From JAEUSG01 sp964590225 (GTDB lineage Bacteria > Fibrobacterota > OXYB2-FULL-49-7 > JAEUSG01), in the NCBI GenBank assembly GCA_964590225.1, contig CAZPWS010000011.1, forward strand, positions 6,824-70,823: a stretch of 64,000 bases of DNA, given 5' to 3'. Position 1 is the stretch's first letter. Each line of letters begins with the position of its first letter. Under the pieces are notes generated by a model. That model worked only from the letters and a program-made list of their open reading frames with translations. It was not told the DNA's origin and did no database searches. Below, one piece after another: positions 16,506-25,639 of the stretch. Position numbers and translations under genes: made by a program.

Positions 16506-19442
16506 ATGAGCGATGCCAAAATTAGGCCTCTATTTTTTGTGTTATTCTCCATATGTGGTGTTGTATATGGGCAACTCGATTTATTGTTTAAGAATGGCAG
16601 CGATGGAGCTGGTTCAACCGCCTTTACAACTTTAAATCTTAATGATGGTGCTAGAAATGAAGCACTTGGCGGAAATGCGGGTAGTCTTCTTTATGGCAGT
16701 GAGGCAATCTCCGTAAACGCAGCGATGCTTGCACATACTAACCGAAGCGACCTATCTCTTTCGCATAAAGAGATGCCTATGGGTATGCGCATGGATAAGG
16801 TCTCTTTTGTTTACCCAACATTTGAATACGGAACCTTTGGCTTCCAATGGAAAAGTTTTCGTTCTGGCTTAATTACGGATGCGCGAAACATAGACGAAGA
16901 AGTGGTAGATGTCTCAACGGGAGACATGAGTCTTGGTGCAGCATATGCGATTGCCTTTATTGACGGAACTCTCTCTGTTGGTGCATTCGGCCAGTTTCTT
17001 CAAAGCAATCTCGCAGATGCAAGCGCAAGGGGATTTTCGTTTGATATTTCAACAAGTGCGCTTATTCTACAGACATTTCGAACAACATTATCACTTCACA
17101 ACATGGGAGCCGGAGTATCCTTTGGTAATGTAAAAGAACCGCTTCCGCTTGGAATCTCGACAAATATTGCGTTACCAGTTTTTGAAAACAGGGTGTCAAT
17201 CACTGCGGGAATAAAAAAGAGCGCCGGTAGCGATCTTGAAAGTGGATTTGGGATAGAAACGCACATTCATTCACTGCTGTCCTTACAAATGGGATATGCA
17301 CATAGAACCGGCGAAACCGAAAAATCTGAAAAAATTTTTGATGGCCTCCGCTTCGGCACCGGAATAAACATTGGGGATTTCAAAATCAATTATGCATATT
17401 CAAAAATCAACGCTTTTCTTGGCCTAACTCACTCGATTGAAGCGCGCTACAATTTCTCTCCGCTCATACCACCTAATGCGAGCGACTACCTTCGTCGTGC
17501 CGAGCGACAATTCCGCGAGGGCCGGTTTAGTCGCTGTATTTCTTCCGCAGAGCAAGCTCTCCGGCTAAACCCCAATCTATGGCAGGCACACGCGCTTATC
17601 GAAGAAGCTCATCGACGCCTTAAAGTCAATGAAGGAAGTATATTCGCAGTGTTCTATACCGGCAACACAAATGGTGTGTTTGTTCCAAGTTTAACCAACG
17701 GACTTGGCGGACTTGCGCGGAGAAGCGCACTATTGAAAATGTTAAGAGATGGCTACCCTTACTCGGTAACTGTAGATGGAGGAAACCTCTGTAAGCAGGA
17801 TGCTGATTCTGTTCTCTGGAAAATTGGCTTTGATGTCCTGAAGGAAATGAACTATACAGCAGTATGCGCAGGCTATAACGAAGTAGCGGCTCCAATTACC
17901 AAGATACTACCTTATATCAAGAAAAACGGTACGCCATTTATCTCTTCAACCGGAACCAAAGGAGTTGAAGCATCAACAACAATCGATGCCGGAGGAGGAT
18001 ATAAAATAATCGTTTCCAGTGCACTTGCAGCCTCGCGAAAAATTGACCCCCTTTTAACTTCATCAAACAGTGGGGCAACAATCAAGCTTTTACTGTTCTC
18101 AGGTACAGCTTCGCAGGCTAAATTAATCGCTCGTTCCAATCCACTAATTGACTTAATTATTTGCAGCAATGACTTAATTCCCACCTATAAAGCTATTCAG
18201 GAAGGAAGGACAATTATTGTTTCTCCAGGGAAAGATGGCAACTACCTTGGCCAACTATTGCTTCAATGCGATAAGAATAGAAAAATAATTGGGGTTAGCA
18301 ACAGACTGCATCCACTTGATGCTTCAACACCGGAGGACGAAAGAATCAAAGCAGCGCTACGGAGCCTTGTAGCTAAAGGTGATATAGCCACAATAAACGA
18401 CTCCCTATTTAGACAGGAAGATACATGGCTGCCATTTATATCAAAATATGACTTTACACTTCAATACAAGCCGAAAACCGTAAAAGATACATCTATAAAT
18501 GCAGATATGCGCAGAACAGATACTACTAACCAGATATATCTTGCCTCTGTAAGGACCAATCAAAAAATACGAGTAAGCCATAACCGCCGACATAACAGGC
18601 TACCAGAAATAAACAGACAAAAGAGCGGAGTCATTTATCTTTCAGACTCAATATCAACTGGATATAACTCAACCGATCTGTTTGTCTATTTTACTCTATA
18701 CAACATAACAAGGGCAATAAAAAAAGACGACCCTTTCGCGATCCCCTTAACTGCAAAATGGTCAGCCGAAGGCGACGCAATTTATTTAATCGAAAAAGAC
18801 AAAACGGGAAAAAGTGAATTGTTCCTGCAATCTGTGCGTGGAAATGGACGAATTAATATTTCAAGATCACCTGAATCATCCGAGTTTGAGGTGGCGGTTT
18901 CGCCAGACGGTAAAAATATTGCTTTTACTTCCGACCGCGAGGCCGGACAACCCATCTATATTTCAGATCCCTATGGCGAAAAACCCATGAGATTACTCAA
19001 TAGTCAAGCATACTGCGCAAATCCGGAATTTTCGGCATCGGGTAGATATCTATCATTTACCGTTAATGGCAACAGGGCAACTGGAAGCGGAGACCTCTTC
19101 CTTTTTGATACAAAAACAGGTAAGATTGACACTTTAATTGCAGGCCAACCCGTTAGTGAGGCTAAATGGGCAAATGACGAAACCATATTAGCCGTTCAGG
19201 GAGAGCTATATACTGATATCATTAGAATCAATGTACGCGAAAAAACTTTTCACAGGCACACCGACAGAACACGGAAAGCACCAGTAAAAGAACTAACCCC
19301 CCGCCCCTTCATGGTTGGCGACACACTTAAGGTCTATTACGAACAGGAAATTGACGGAAAAAATGAAATCTACTGGACTGAATCACCAACAAATCGCCCA
19401 ATTAAATTTTACAATCAATCAGGCGTTGTTCATTTGCGGTAA
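16506..19442 (+). CDS. PorV-like barrel / TPR / degenerate 5'-nucleotidase-like / WD40-like propeller fusion protein
   Basis: This 978-residue secreted protein has a signal peptide ending near VVYGQ (23). Residues 30-318 are a PorV/UPF0164-like outer-membrane barrel with the ALGGNAGSL...NAAMLA signature. A TPR-like pair follows (325-375). Residues about 378-610 follow the UshA/5'-nucleotidase metallophosphatase pattern: FYTGNTNGVF, NGLGGLARRSALL, TVDGGNL, CAGYNE and GKDGNYLG. The metal-ligand motifs are altered, however (D-x-H-G is N-T-N-G, G-D is G-N, G-N-H-E is G-Y-N-E), so catalysis is unlikely. Residues 740-900 are TolB/WD40-like propeller repeats such as SPDGKNIAFTSDR. The function is unknown; a surface binding or sensing role is inferred. 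The 3' end overlaps the convergent pseudouridine synthase gene by 13 bases. Confidence 0.75.
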   Translation: MSDAKIRPLFFVLFSICGVVYGQLDLLFKNGSDGAGSTAFTTLNLNDGARNEALGGNAGSLLYGSEAISVNAAMLAHTNRSDLSLSHKEMPMGMRMDKVSFVYPTFEYGTFGFQWKSFRSGLITDARNIDEEVVDVSTGDMSLGAAYAIAFIDGTLSVGAFGQFLQSNLADASARGFSFDISTSALILQTFRTTLSLHNMGAGVSFGNVKEPLPLGISTNIALPVFENRVSITAGIKKSAGSDLESGFGIETHIHSLLSLQMGYAHRTGETEKSEKIFDGLRFGTGINIGDFKINYAYSKINAFLGLTHSIEARYNFSPLIPPNASDYLRRAERQFREGRFSRCISSAEQALRLNPNLWQAHALIEEAHRRLKVNEGSIFAVFYTGNTNGVFVPSLTNGLGGLARRSALLKMLRDGYPYSVTVDGGNLCKQDADSVLWKIGFDVLKEMNYTAVCAGYNEVAAPITKILPYIKKNGTPFISSTGTKGVEASTTIDAGGGYKIIVSSALAASRKIDPLLTSSNSGATIKLLLFSGTASQAKLIARSNPLIDLIICSNDLIPTYKAIQEGRTIIVSPGKDGNYLGQLLLQCDKNRKIIGVSNRLHPLDASTPEDERIKAALRSLVAKGDIATINDSLFRQEDTWLPFISKYDFTLQYKPKTVKDTSINADMRRTDTTNQIYLASVRTNQKIRVSHNRRHNRLPEINRQKSGVIYLSDSISTGYNSTDLFVYFTLYNITRAIKKDDPFAIPLTAKWSAEGDAIYLIEKDKTGKSELFLQSVRGNGRINISRSPESSEFEVAVSPDGKNIAFTSDREAGQPIYISDPYGEKPMRLLNSQAYCANPEFSASGRYLSFTVNGNRATGSGDLFLFDTKTGKIDTLIAGQPVSEAKWANDETILAVQGELYTDIIRINVREKTFHRHTDRTRKAPVKELTPRPFMVGDTLKVYYEQEIDGKNEIYWTESPTNRPIKFYNQSGVVHLR

Positions 19443-20302
19443 GCCGCTAAGGCCATCTCTTCCGGCATTGGCGCTTCCACAGATATCTTTTTATTTGTAA
19501 ACGAATCCGTAAATTCAATCAGAGCTGAATGAAGCATTATGCGGAAGGCCTGCTTACCGCCATACTCGGTATCGCCAATAATTGCCATGTTTTCGCCGGA
19601 AAGGTGGCGTCTAATTTGATGCATTCGGCCAGTGTAAAGCCTTACTCGAAGAAGTGCGCCCTCACCTCTCCTTTCAATAACTTTCCACGCTGTTTTTGAT
19701 TCTAAAAATTTACCGCTTTTGTCTTCGAGCGGAGTTTCAATAACGCCTGAATCTGCAAAAGGTGCCGTGCCAACAAGCGCAAAATATTCTTTTTTTACTT
19801 GCGATAAACGAAAAAGCTCAGTGGCTTTCCGAAGAGCATCAGCGCTCTTTGCGGCCAAAACTGCTCCCGAAACTCCCTTATCAATTCTGTGCGCCAATGC
19901 CGGCTCAAATGTAAAAGAGTCTGCATTTCTACCTACATGCTGCTTAATTAAATCTATCAGTGTGTCACCATGGTGAAAAGCGCCGGAATGAACAGGAAGG
20001 CCTACAGGTTTATTAACTACAATAAATCGCTCATCTTCGTAAAGAATCATAGGGGTTAAATCAATTGAAAATTCCTTTACCTGTTCATTTACTGAAACTA
20101 TACGCCTTAGGGCAATATCTCTGGCATTAAGCGTATCGCCAATTTCAAGCATCTGTTCTGCTTTACCCCGCTTACCGTTAACTCTTACTTTACCTTTCCG
20201 TAAAGACTTATGAATTAAAGAGAGCGGTGTAGCCTTAAATGCTTTTCGTAAAAAGCGGTCGAGCCTCTGGCCGGCATCATTTTCTGCGATTTTTATTTCC
20301 AC
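19430..20302 (-). CDS. RluA-family pseudouridine synthase (RluC-like)
   Basis: The 290-residue protein has an N-terminal S4 RNA-binding domain (QRLDRFLRKAF, KVRVNGKRGK). The catalytic domain follows, with FIVVNKPVGLPVH and AHRIDKGVSGAVLAAKS, whose Asp is the nucleophile of the H-R-L-D motif. RLYTGRMHQIRRHL is the family's later signature. It isomerises specific uridines in rRNA or tRNA. The H-R-I-D-K-G-V-S-G form departs slightly from the usual H-R-L-D-x-x-T-S-G. GTG at 20302 shares its first G with the TAG of aroD, so the two are translationally coupled. Confidence 0.9.
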   Translation of the reverse strand: MEIKIAENDAGQRLDRFLRKAFKATPLSLIHKSLRKGKVRVNGKRGKAEQMLEIGDTLNARDIALRRIVSVNEQVKEFSIDLTPMILYEDERFIVVNKPVGLPVHSGAFHHGDTLIDLIKQHVGRNADSFTFEPALAHRIDKGVSGAVLAAKSADALRKATELFRLSQVKKEYFALVGTAPFADSGVIETPLEDKSGKFLESKTAWKVIERRGEGALLRVRLYTGRMHQIRRHLSGENMAIIGDTEYGGKQAFRIMLHSALIEFTDSFTNKKISVEAPMPEEMALAAYRK

Positions 20303-20982
20303 TACTTATTCCATTTAAGCGCATTTACCGCTTCGCTGACGCTCAATTGCCCTGGAGCCACGCCTTCTTTTCCTACAAATGCATATGTAGCGAGTGAATT
20401 GAAAGCTGAAGGATTTAATCTTGATTCTACCCCCATACTACCCATAGCTATAATGATCGATGGCATGGATAACATACCACTAAATTCCTTTATGCGCAAC
20501 AAATCTTCTTTTGTGTTGGCTGTAAAGGCAAGCTTTACAACATCTGCGCCAAAAGATCTTGCAGTGTCCGCCCATCTGCAAATTTCATTAAGCGGTGGCG
20601 TTTGCTTATAATCATGATGAGAGACAATTCGCAGTTTGTTGCTGCATTTTTCCAAGGCGACCTTTGCCGTTGGACACGAAACCTCTTCGTCGATAGCGTC
20701 AATATATGGTTCTATAAGCTCTATCAAGCTCAACCTGTCATCAACATCGGCAGCAGTTTCTCGCGCTGTTCCAAGAACTCCAAAAAAACCAAATTCCTTA
20801 ACTAATCTGGCAAACTTTACCTTTTCGGATATGGTACCATGCAGCAAATCAAATCGGATTTCGACAATTTCTGCACCATCAGCTTTAATCTGTTCTAATT
20901 TTCCCTTGTTAACAATAGAATCAAGAACTGCAATTACACAAGGTGAGCTAACGGAAAGTTCAACGGTACCAAGCCTAATCAC
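20302..20982 (-). CDS. aroD: Type I 3-dehydroquinate dehydratase
   Basis: This is a Schiff-base type I dehydroquinase: EIVEIRFDLL (E-x-R-x-D), IVSHHDYKQTP with the catalytic His, ADVVKLAFTA with the Schiff-base Lys, and IAMGSMGVESR (M-G-x-x-G-x-x-S-R). It removes water from 3-dehydroquinate in the shikimate pathway. I place the start at GTG 20982, which has AAAGGA five bases upstream; an in-frame TTG at 20997 has no such site. The start overlaps the metW stop by 8 bases. Finding a shikimate gene translated from inside a methionine operon is unusual and may coordinate the two routes. Confidence 0.93.
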   Translation of the reverse strand: MIRLGTVELSVSSPCVIAVLDSIVNKGKLEQIKADGAEIVEIRFDLLHGTISEKVKFARLVKEFGFFGVLGTARETAADVDDRLSLIELIEPYIDAIDEEVSCPTAKVALEKCSNKLRIVSHHDYKQTPPLNEICRWADTARSFGADVVKLAFTANTKEDLLRIKEFSGMLSMPSIIIAMGSMGVESRLNPSAFNSLATYAFVGKEGVAPGQLSVSEAVNALKWNK

Positions 20983-21601
20983 AGTTATCCTTTTCAACTA
21001 CAAAAAGGCCATGCTCCGAAAAAAGGTTAGGCAGTGTGGCGTATATCCCCTTTAAAACTCCGCTCACTCCAATATGTTGCTCATCAACTATTTTGATTCC
21101 AAGTCGTTTGCATATTATTCGAAAATCTTTTATTGTTGTGAGTCGGATATTTGGTGTATTGTACCACTCATAGCCATAAGCGCGTGTTACCGGAAGCCGT
21201 CCTGTAAAGCCAAGAACAAACCTGATCTTCCAGTAGCCAAAATTTGGAATGCCCACAACTACCCGTTTCCCGACCCTTAACGATTCTTTGAGTAAAAGCT
21301 CTGTATTATAAACAGATTGCAGGGTTTCGTTAAGCACTACCCAATCATACGACTGATCGGGATACTCTTTTAGCCCTTCTTCGATGTTACCTTGAAACAC
21401 TGATAAACCTCGCCTTATGCACTCAATAACATGATCTTCGTTAATTTCAACGCCCCGTCCTTTCGCACCACTTTGAGTCAAGACCTGAAGCAGCTCTCCA
21501 CCGCCGCAACCAAGGTCGAGGACACTGCTGCCACCTTTAATAATTGAGGCGATAATCTCCTGAGAAACTGAAAGGGGTGTACTACCACCTTCTTTTATCA
21601 T
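20975..21601 (-). CDS. metW: MetW methyltransferase-like protein of methionine biosynthesis
   Basis: The 208-residue protein opens with the SAM-binding motif SVLDLGCGGGELLQVL, then GRGVEINEDHVIECIRRGL, and the MetW-specific DWVVLNETLQSVYN and VGIPNFGYWKIRF. MetW works with MetX in the acylation of homoserine. Its ATG overlaps the metX stop (ATGA), the standard metXW arrangement. Length is normal. Confidence 0.95.
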   Translation of the reverse strand: MIKEGGSTPLSVSQEIIASIIKGGSSVLDLGCGGGELLQVLTQSGAKGRGVEINEDHVIECIRRGLSVFQGNIEEGLKEYPDQSYDWVVLNETLQSVYNTELLLKESLRVGKRVVVGIPNFGYWKIRFVLGFTGRLPVTRAYGYEWYNTPNIRLTTIKDFRIICKRLGIKIVDEQHIGVSGVLKGIYATLPNLFSEHGLFVVEKDNCD

Positions 21602-22722
21602 GTTTTCCTCGCAGTGGCAAGAAAACTTTCTATTATTCGCCCAAGCTTGTCAACTTCAAGCAAAAAGGCATCATGCCCGTAAGATGACTCAATCGCACAA
21701 TACGATACATCTTTTTGATTCCGCATTAATGCCTTTACAATCTCCTTCGACTGATATGGAGGGAAAAGCCAGTCCGATGAAAAAGAGACAATCAGCATCT
21801 TGGCAGCTATATTGCGCACAGCCGCATCCATCGATCCATATTTTCCAGGAAGATCGTAATAATCCATCGCCTTTGTAATATAGAGGTATGTATTGGCATC
21901 AAATCTTTCAACAAAAACGCCTCCTTGATGTTCAAGATAACTCTCAACGGCAAATTCATCGGCAAGTTCAAAGGAAACCTCATCCCGCGATTGCAGATTT
22001 CGCGAAAACTTTTTCCGCATTGACTCGTCGGAAAGGTAGGTAATGTGACCAATCATTCTTGCTATTGAAAGTCCCTTTTCGGGCGCCTTTGCACCATAAT
22101 AGTGGCCTTCCTGCCAGTTTGGGTCGGATGTGATTGCATTTCGCCCAACCTTGTTAAAAGCAATCGCCTGTGCAGAAGTATATGCTGCACTCGCGATAAT
22201 AACCGCCGACCTAACTGTCTCAGGGTATAAAATCGACCAAGACAATGCCTGCATTCCCCCCATAGATCCGCCAACAACACAGAGTAGTTTATCTATTTCA
22301 AGTGTGCCAATAAGCTTTTTTTGCACCCTAACCATGTCATCAATTGTAAATACTGGGAAGGTTGATGCGTACTCCTTACCGGTATCAGGGTTAATGCTTG
22401 CGGGGCCGGTACTTCCCTTACAACCACCAATCACATTCGAACAGATAATAAAATATTTATCAGTATCAAAAGTTTTTCCTGGCCCGACCATAGAGTCCCA
22501 CCAACCACCTTTTTTGTCCGTAACGCTATACTTTCCTGCAACATGGGAGTCGCCTGTTAAGGCATGGCAAATAAGAACTGCGTTATCACGCTCTTTAGAA
22601 AGTGTTCCAAGCGTTTCGAATGCCACTTCAAGCGGAGCAATGCTTTTACCACTTTCCAATTCAAAAGCGCTCTCCTTTGTGAATAATTCAACGATTTTTT
22701 TTTCTACAATCAATTCTTGCAA
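21598..22722 (-). CDS. metX: Homoserine O-acetyltransferase
   Basis: This alpha/beta-hydrolase enzyme has AVLICHALTGDSHVAG, the GW-WDSMVGPGK segment, and VVGGSMGGMQALSW with the nucleophilic Ser of G-x-S-M-G-G. SSYGHDAFLLE carries the catalytic His, and the Asp is in the SSDWLFPP segment. It acetylates (or succinylates) homoserine as the first committed step to methionine. I prefer TTG at 22722, preceded by TAAAGG; a TTG at 22743 adds seven residues but lacks a ribosome-binding site. It overlaps metW by four bases. No SAM riboswitch was recognised in the 57-base upstream gap, which is too short for one. Confidence 0.93.
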   Translation of the reverse strand: MQELIVEKKIVELFTKESAFELESGKSIAPLEVAFETLGTLSKERDNAVLICHALTGDSHVAGKYSVTDKKGGWWDSMVGPGKTFDTDKYFIICSNVIGGCKGSTGPASINPDTGKEYASTFPVFTIDDMVRVQKKLIGTLEIDKLLCVVGGSMGGMQALSWSILYPETVRSAVIIASAAYTSAQAIAFNKVGRNAITSDPNWQEGHYYGAKAPEKGLSIARMIGHITYLSDESMRKKFSRNLQSRDEVSFELADEFAVESYLEHQGGVFVERFDANTYLYITKAMDYYDLPGKYGSMDAAVRNIAAKMLIVSFSSDWLFPPYQSKEIVKALMRNQKDVSYCAIESSYGHDAFLLEVDKLGRIIESFLATARKT

Positions 22723-22800
22723 AGTAGCCGCCTTTAGGATCAATTATTCAATTACGATTTGCATACAAAATATAATGAATAAATTTTGTGGGCACAGTGC

Positions 22801-23544
22801 TTAAACAAGAGAAAAGGCGATTATTCCAAACGCAACTGCAACATTTAATGACTCAACATCCTTATGTAGCGGTATATGAATCCGCTCGTTCGAAAAAGCG
22901 GAAACGGCGGCGGAAACTCCCTCCCCTTCATTTCCCATAATTATCAGCCTATTCTTTTTTTTATCCATTTGACGGTAATCCTTACCTCTTTTAACATCCG
23001 TTACAGTAAGCATAAAGTTTTTCTGTTTTAACCGAGGTAAAAGAGTTCCGGATGTGTCCTCAATTAAATCAAGGTTAGCAAAAGCGCCAGCTGTCGATCG
23101 AATTACTTTAGGATTGAAAAAATCAACCGTCCCTTTTCCTGCTATAACATTCCTAAACCCAGCCGCCGCCGCAGATCGGATGATTGCACCAACATTACCT
23201 GGGTCCTGTACGCCATCAAGATAAACCGAATTGCCGCCCGTTACAACCGTATCGGCCTTAATATCGGTAACGCCTACTGCAAGTATCCCCTGCGAGTTTT
23301 CTGTTTCGACTAAATTGTCAATATTTCGCACCTGCACAAACCGTACCTCAACCCCTAATCTACGGGCACCAATTGCAATATTACTATACTTGGCTGACTG
23401 AGTTTCGTCAATTAGTATCTCCTTTATGGGAAATTTCATATCGATGCAATGAGCGATAATAGAAGGCCCTTCTATCAAAAAAAGATGGTATTTATCGCGA
23501 TATTTTTTGTGGGATAACGATGCTATAACTTTTTCAGACAACAT
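22801..23544 (-). CDS. SpoU/TrmH-family RNA 2'-O-methyltransferase
   Basis: The 247-residue protein has an N-terminal substrate-binding domain (KYRDKYHLFLIEG) followed by the SPOUT knot motifs: LDGVQDPGNVGAIIRSAAAAG (motif 1, N-x-G), IIMGNEGEGVS (motif 2) and IPLHKDVESLNVAVAFGI (motif 3). It methylates a ribose 2'-OH in rRNA or tRNA. The exact target cannot be told from sequence. It lies 17 bases downstream of the beta-glucuronidase gene. Confidence 0.9.
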   Translation of the reverse strand: MLSEKVIASLSHKKYRDKYHLFLIEGPSIIAHCIDMKFPIKEILIDETQSAKYSNIAIGARRLGVEVRFVQVRNIDNLVETENSQGILAVGVTDIKADTVVTGGNSVYLDGVQDPGNVGAIIRSAAAAGFRNVIAGKGTVDFFNPKVIRSTAGAFANLDLIEDTSGTLLPRLKQKNFMLTVTDVKRGKDYRQMDKKKNRLIIMGNEGEGVSAAVSAFSNERIHIPLHKDVESLNVAVAFGIIAFSLV

Positions 23545-23561
23545 TCTATTACTTCCTCATT

Positions 23562-25352
23562 TTAAGTATCTCTTCGCCACCTTGCACGCAGAATATGGGC
23601 TGCCATTTTAGGCTGCCTTTGCCTCGTAAAAACCCCTTTTTTATTACCCGCCACACGGTTAACTGCTTGCTTTGTAGCAAAGTCAGCAAAATTCCACACA
23701 TGCTCGCCAATCATAAAGTCACATTTATCAAAAGCCTTGTGGTAACATTCAAGTATGGCACATTGATATTCTTCCGAAAACATAATAGCGGGCTCCTGAT
23801 GTAGCCCAGCTATGGTATCTGCGCCGTATTCCGCACATAGAACCGGTTTACCGTACTTTTCCCACCATCCAGTTATTTCGTTTGTAACCCGCGCTTCTGC
23901 AACTGCTAATTGGCCCGGTTCTGAGTACCACGCATAGTAACGGTTAAAACAAATTACATCACAAAGGTCACCAACCAGATCCGGTACGGGATACCATGCC
24001 TCGTAAGTTGGAAGAGACGACTGCACTATGGTAATAGGGCGCGATGAATCCAATTCCCTTGCACGCTTAAAAAGTGTTTCAAAATAGGGTCTGGAGCTCT
24101 TTTCGTATGTTGCAGCTTCGTTTGCCAGGCTCCACATAACCACACACGGATGGTTATAATCTCGTTCAAATGTCGCATTCAAGGTATCAAGATGGTGGGC
24201 AAGTGTAGCATCTCCGATTACCTGACTGTTAAATACCTCTTCAGGTTTGTGTGGATGCCAAAAATTCATACCAACGGCCGGCAACTCATCGATCACGAGA
24301 ATACCCCTTTTGTCTGCCAGTTGAAGGGTTTCTTCGGCATAAGGGTAATGTGCAGTACGAAAACTGTTTGCACCAATCCAGTCAAGTAAATTAAAATCCT
24401 TAAGCATTAACGCCATATCAAAACCACGGCCATTGATATCCATGTCTTCGTGCTTACCAAACCCCTTAAAATAAAAAGGCTCACCATTAACTAAAAACTG
24501 TTTACCCTGTATCTCTATAGACCGAAAGCCAAAATTTTCCCTATACAAATCACCTTCATCACTGTCTAACCTGATTTCAAAAGTGTATAAATATGCCTTG
24601 CCTGGATTCCATAAACATGGATTTTTTATTGTTATAGAACCATTAAAACCACTCCCCACTGCAACGCAATTATTTGTCTCATCTATGACCCTGATAGCAG
24701 TGGTTGCATGAGTTGCGCCATCAACATCTACACTGTATAAAAGCGTACCTGTTTTCCGTTTAAGATCAATATTCGGCTGTAGGCGAATTCGTTGTATTTT
24801 GGTTTGTGGTGTCGTATATAGCGTAACAGAGCGGTGAATTCCTGCATAATTAAAAAAATCGAAAAAAGTTTCCTGTTTAGGCAATGCAATAGAGTCACTA
24901 GGAGGAATAAGTGTACCAGTTGGTAAGCAGGTATAGTCAAGACGGTTGTCAACAACAACGGACAGACGGTTCTCTTTTCCGGAATTATAATGGGCGGTTA
25001 TTTCAAATTCGAACGGAAGAAATCCCCCTTTATGAGAGCCTAGCTCCTGTCCATTTAACCAAACAGTTGCATGATGCGTAACCGAGCCAAAACGCAGCCA
25101 TACCCGTTTATTTTTCCATGTTTGCGGCACAAAAAAAGTTCTTTCGTACCATACAAGACCTATATGATCACGCAACGATGGATCCTGTGTAATGTCATTA
25201 TAACTCGCCGGAACAGCCATTTCAGTTGAACCTAACAGGTTTGATTTGTACCAGCCAAGCTCAACCCCATTCCCCCGTTCATCTTTTTTAAATGCCCACA
25301 AGCCGTCCAGCTTATTTGTTTCTCTGACCTCATTGGACTGCGGAAATAGCAT
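23562..25352 (-). CDS. uidA: GH2 beta-glucuronidase
   Basis: The 596-residue protein shows the GH2 three-domain start (jelly roll, immunoglobulin-like, TIM barrel). WSLANEA places the acid/base at E412 and LCAEYGAD the nucleophile at E508. GNKKGVFTRQRQPK at 569-582 has the N-x-K pair (N570, K572) that binds the glucuronate carboxylate and separates beta-glucuronidases from beta-galactosidases. No signal peptide is present, so it acts in the cytoplasm on imported glucuronides. The start at 25352 has an AGGGGA site. No uronate transporter lies beside it. Confidence 0.92.
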   Translation of the reverse strand: MLFPQSNEVRETNKLDGLWAFKKDERGNGVELGWYKSNLLGSTEMAVPASYNDITQDPSLRDHIGLVWYERTFFVPQTWKNKRVWLRFGSVTHHATVWLNGQELGSHKGGFLPFEFEITAHYNSGKENRLSVVVDNRLDYTCLPTGTLIPPSDSIALPKQETFFDFFNYAGIHRSVTLYTTPQTKIQRIRLQPNIDLKRKTGTLLYSVDVDGATHATTAIRVIDETNNCVAVGSGFNGSITIKNPCLWNPGKAYLYTFEIRLDSDEGDLYRENFGFRSIEIQGKQFLVNGEPFYFKGFGKHEDMDINGRGFDMALMLKDFNLLDWIGANSFRTAHYPYAEETLQLADKRGILVIDELPAVGMNFWHPHKPEEVFNSQVIGDATLAHHLDTLNATFERDYNHPCVVMWSLANEAATYEKSSRPYFETLFKRARELDSSRPITIVQSSLPTYEAWYPVPDLVGDLCDVICFNRYYAWYSEPGQLAVAEARVTNEITGWWEKYGKPVLCAEYGADTIAGLHQEPAIMFSEEYQCAILECYHKAFDKCDFMIGEHVWNFADFATKQAVNRVAGNKKGVFTRQRQPKMAAHILRARWRRDT

Positions 25353-25510
25353 TATAAAATCCCCTAAATAAGATTAGAACCATTGCGTGCAATTGAGTGT
25401 TAATTATAAATAAAGATGGCTGGAAGAATCAAAAATAGCAAAAAGAATTTATTCGGTTTTTTTTATATTATATTTAGCTGACGGTTCAAGACATTGTCTT
25501 TGGAAATAAT

Positions 25511-25583
25511 GGGGTTTTAGCTCAGTTGGTAGAGCACAACGCTGGCAGCGTTGGGGTCAACGGTTCGACTCCGTTAAGCTCCA
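25511..25583 (+). tRNA. tRNA-Ala (anticodon GGC)
   Basis: The 73-base cloverleaf has the acceptor GGGGTTT / AAGCTCC with discriminator A, D-arm AGCTCAGTTGGTAGAGC, anticodon arm CAACG-CTGGCAG-CGTTG giving GGC, and T-loop GTTCGACTC. The 3' CCA is not encoded. An intrinsic terminator follows at 25593-25630. Confidence 0.96.
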
Positions 25584-25592
25584 CAAAAATAT

Positions 25593-25630
25593 AAGAGATT
25601 CCGCTTCAAAAAGCTGGGTCTCTTTTTTAT
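25593..25630 (+). terminator. Intrinsic terminator after tRNA-Ala
   Basis: AAGAGA (25593-25598) pairs with TCTCTT (25619-25624), with an inner GCTT/AAGC stem, and is followed directly by a T-run. It ends only about 10 bases before the start codon of the PAS-GGDEF-HD-GYP gene. Confidence 0.75.
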
Positions 25631-25639
25631 TTTATACCT

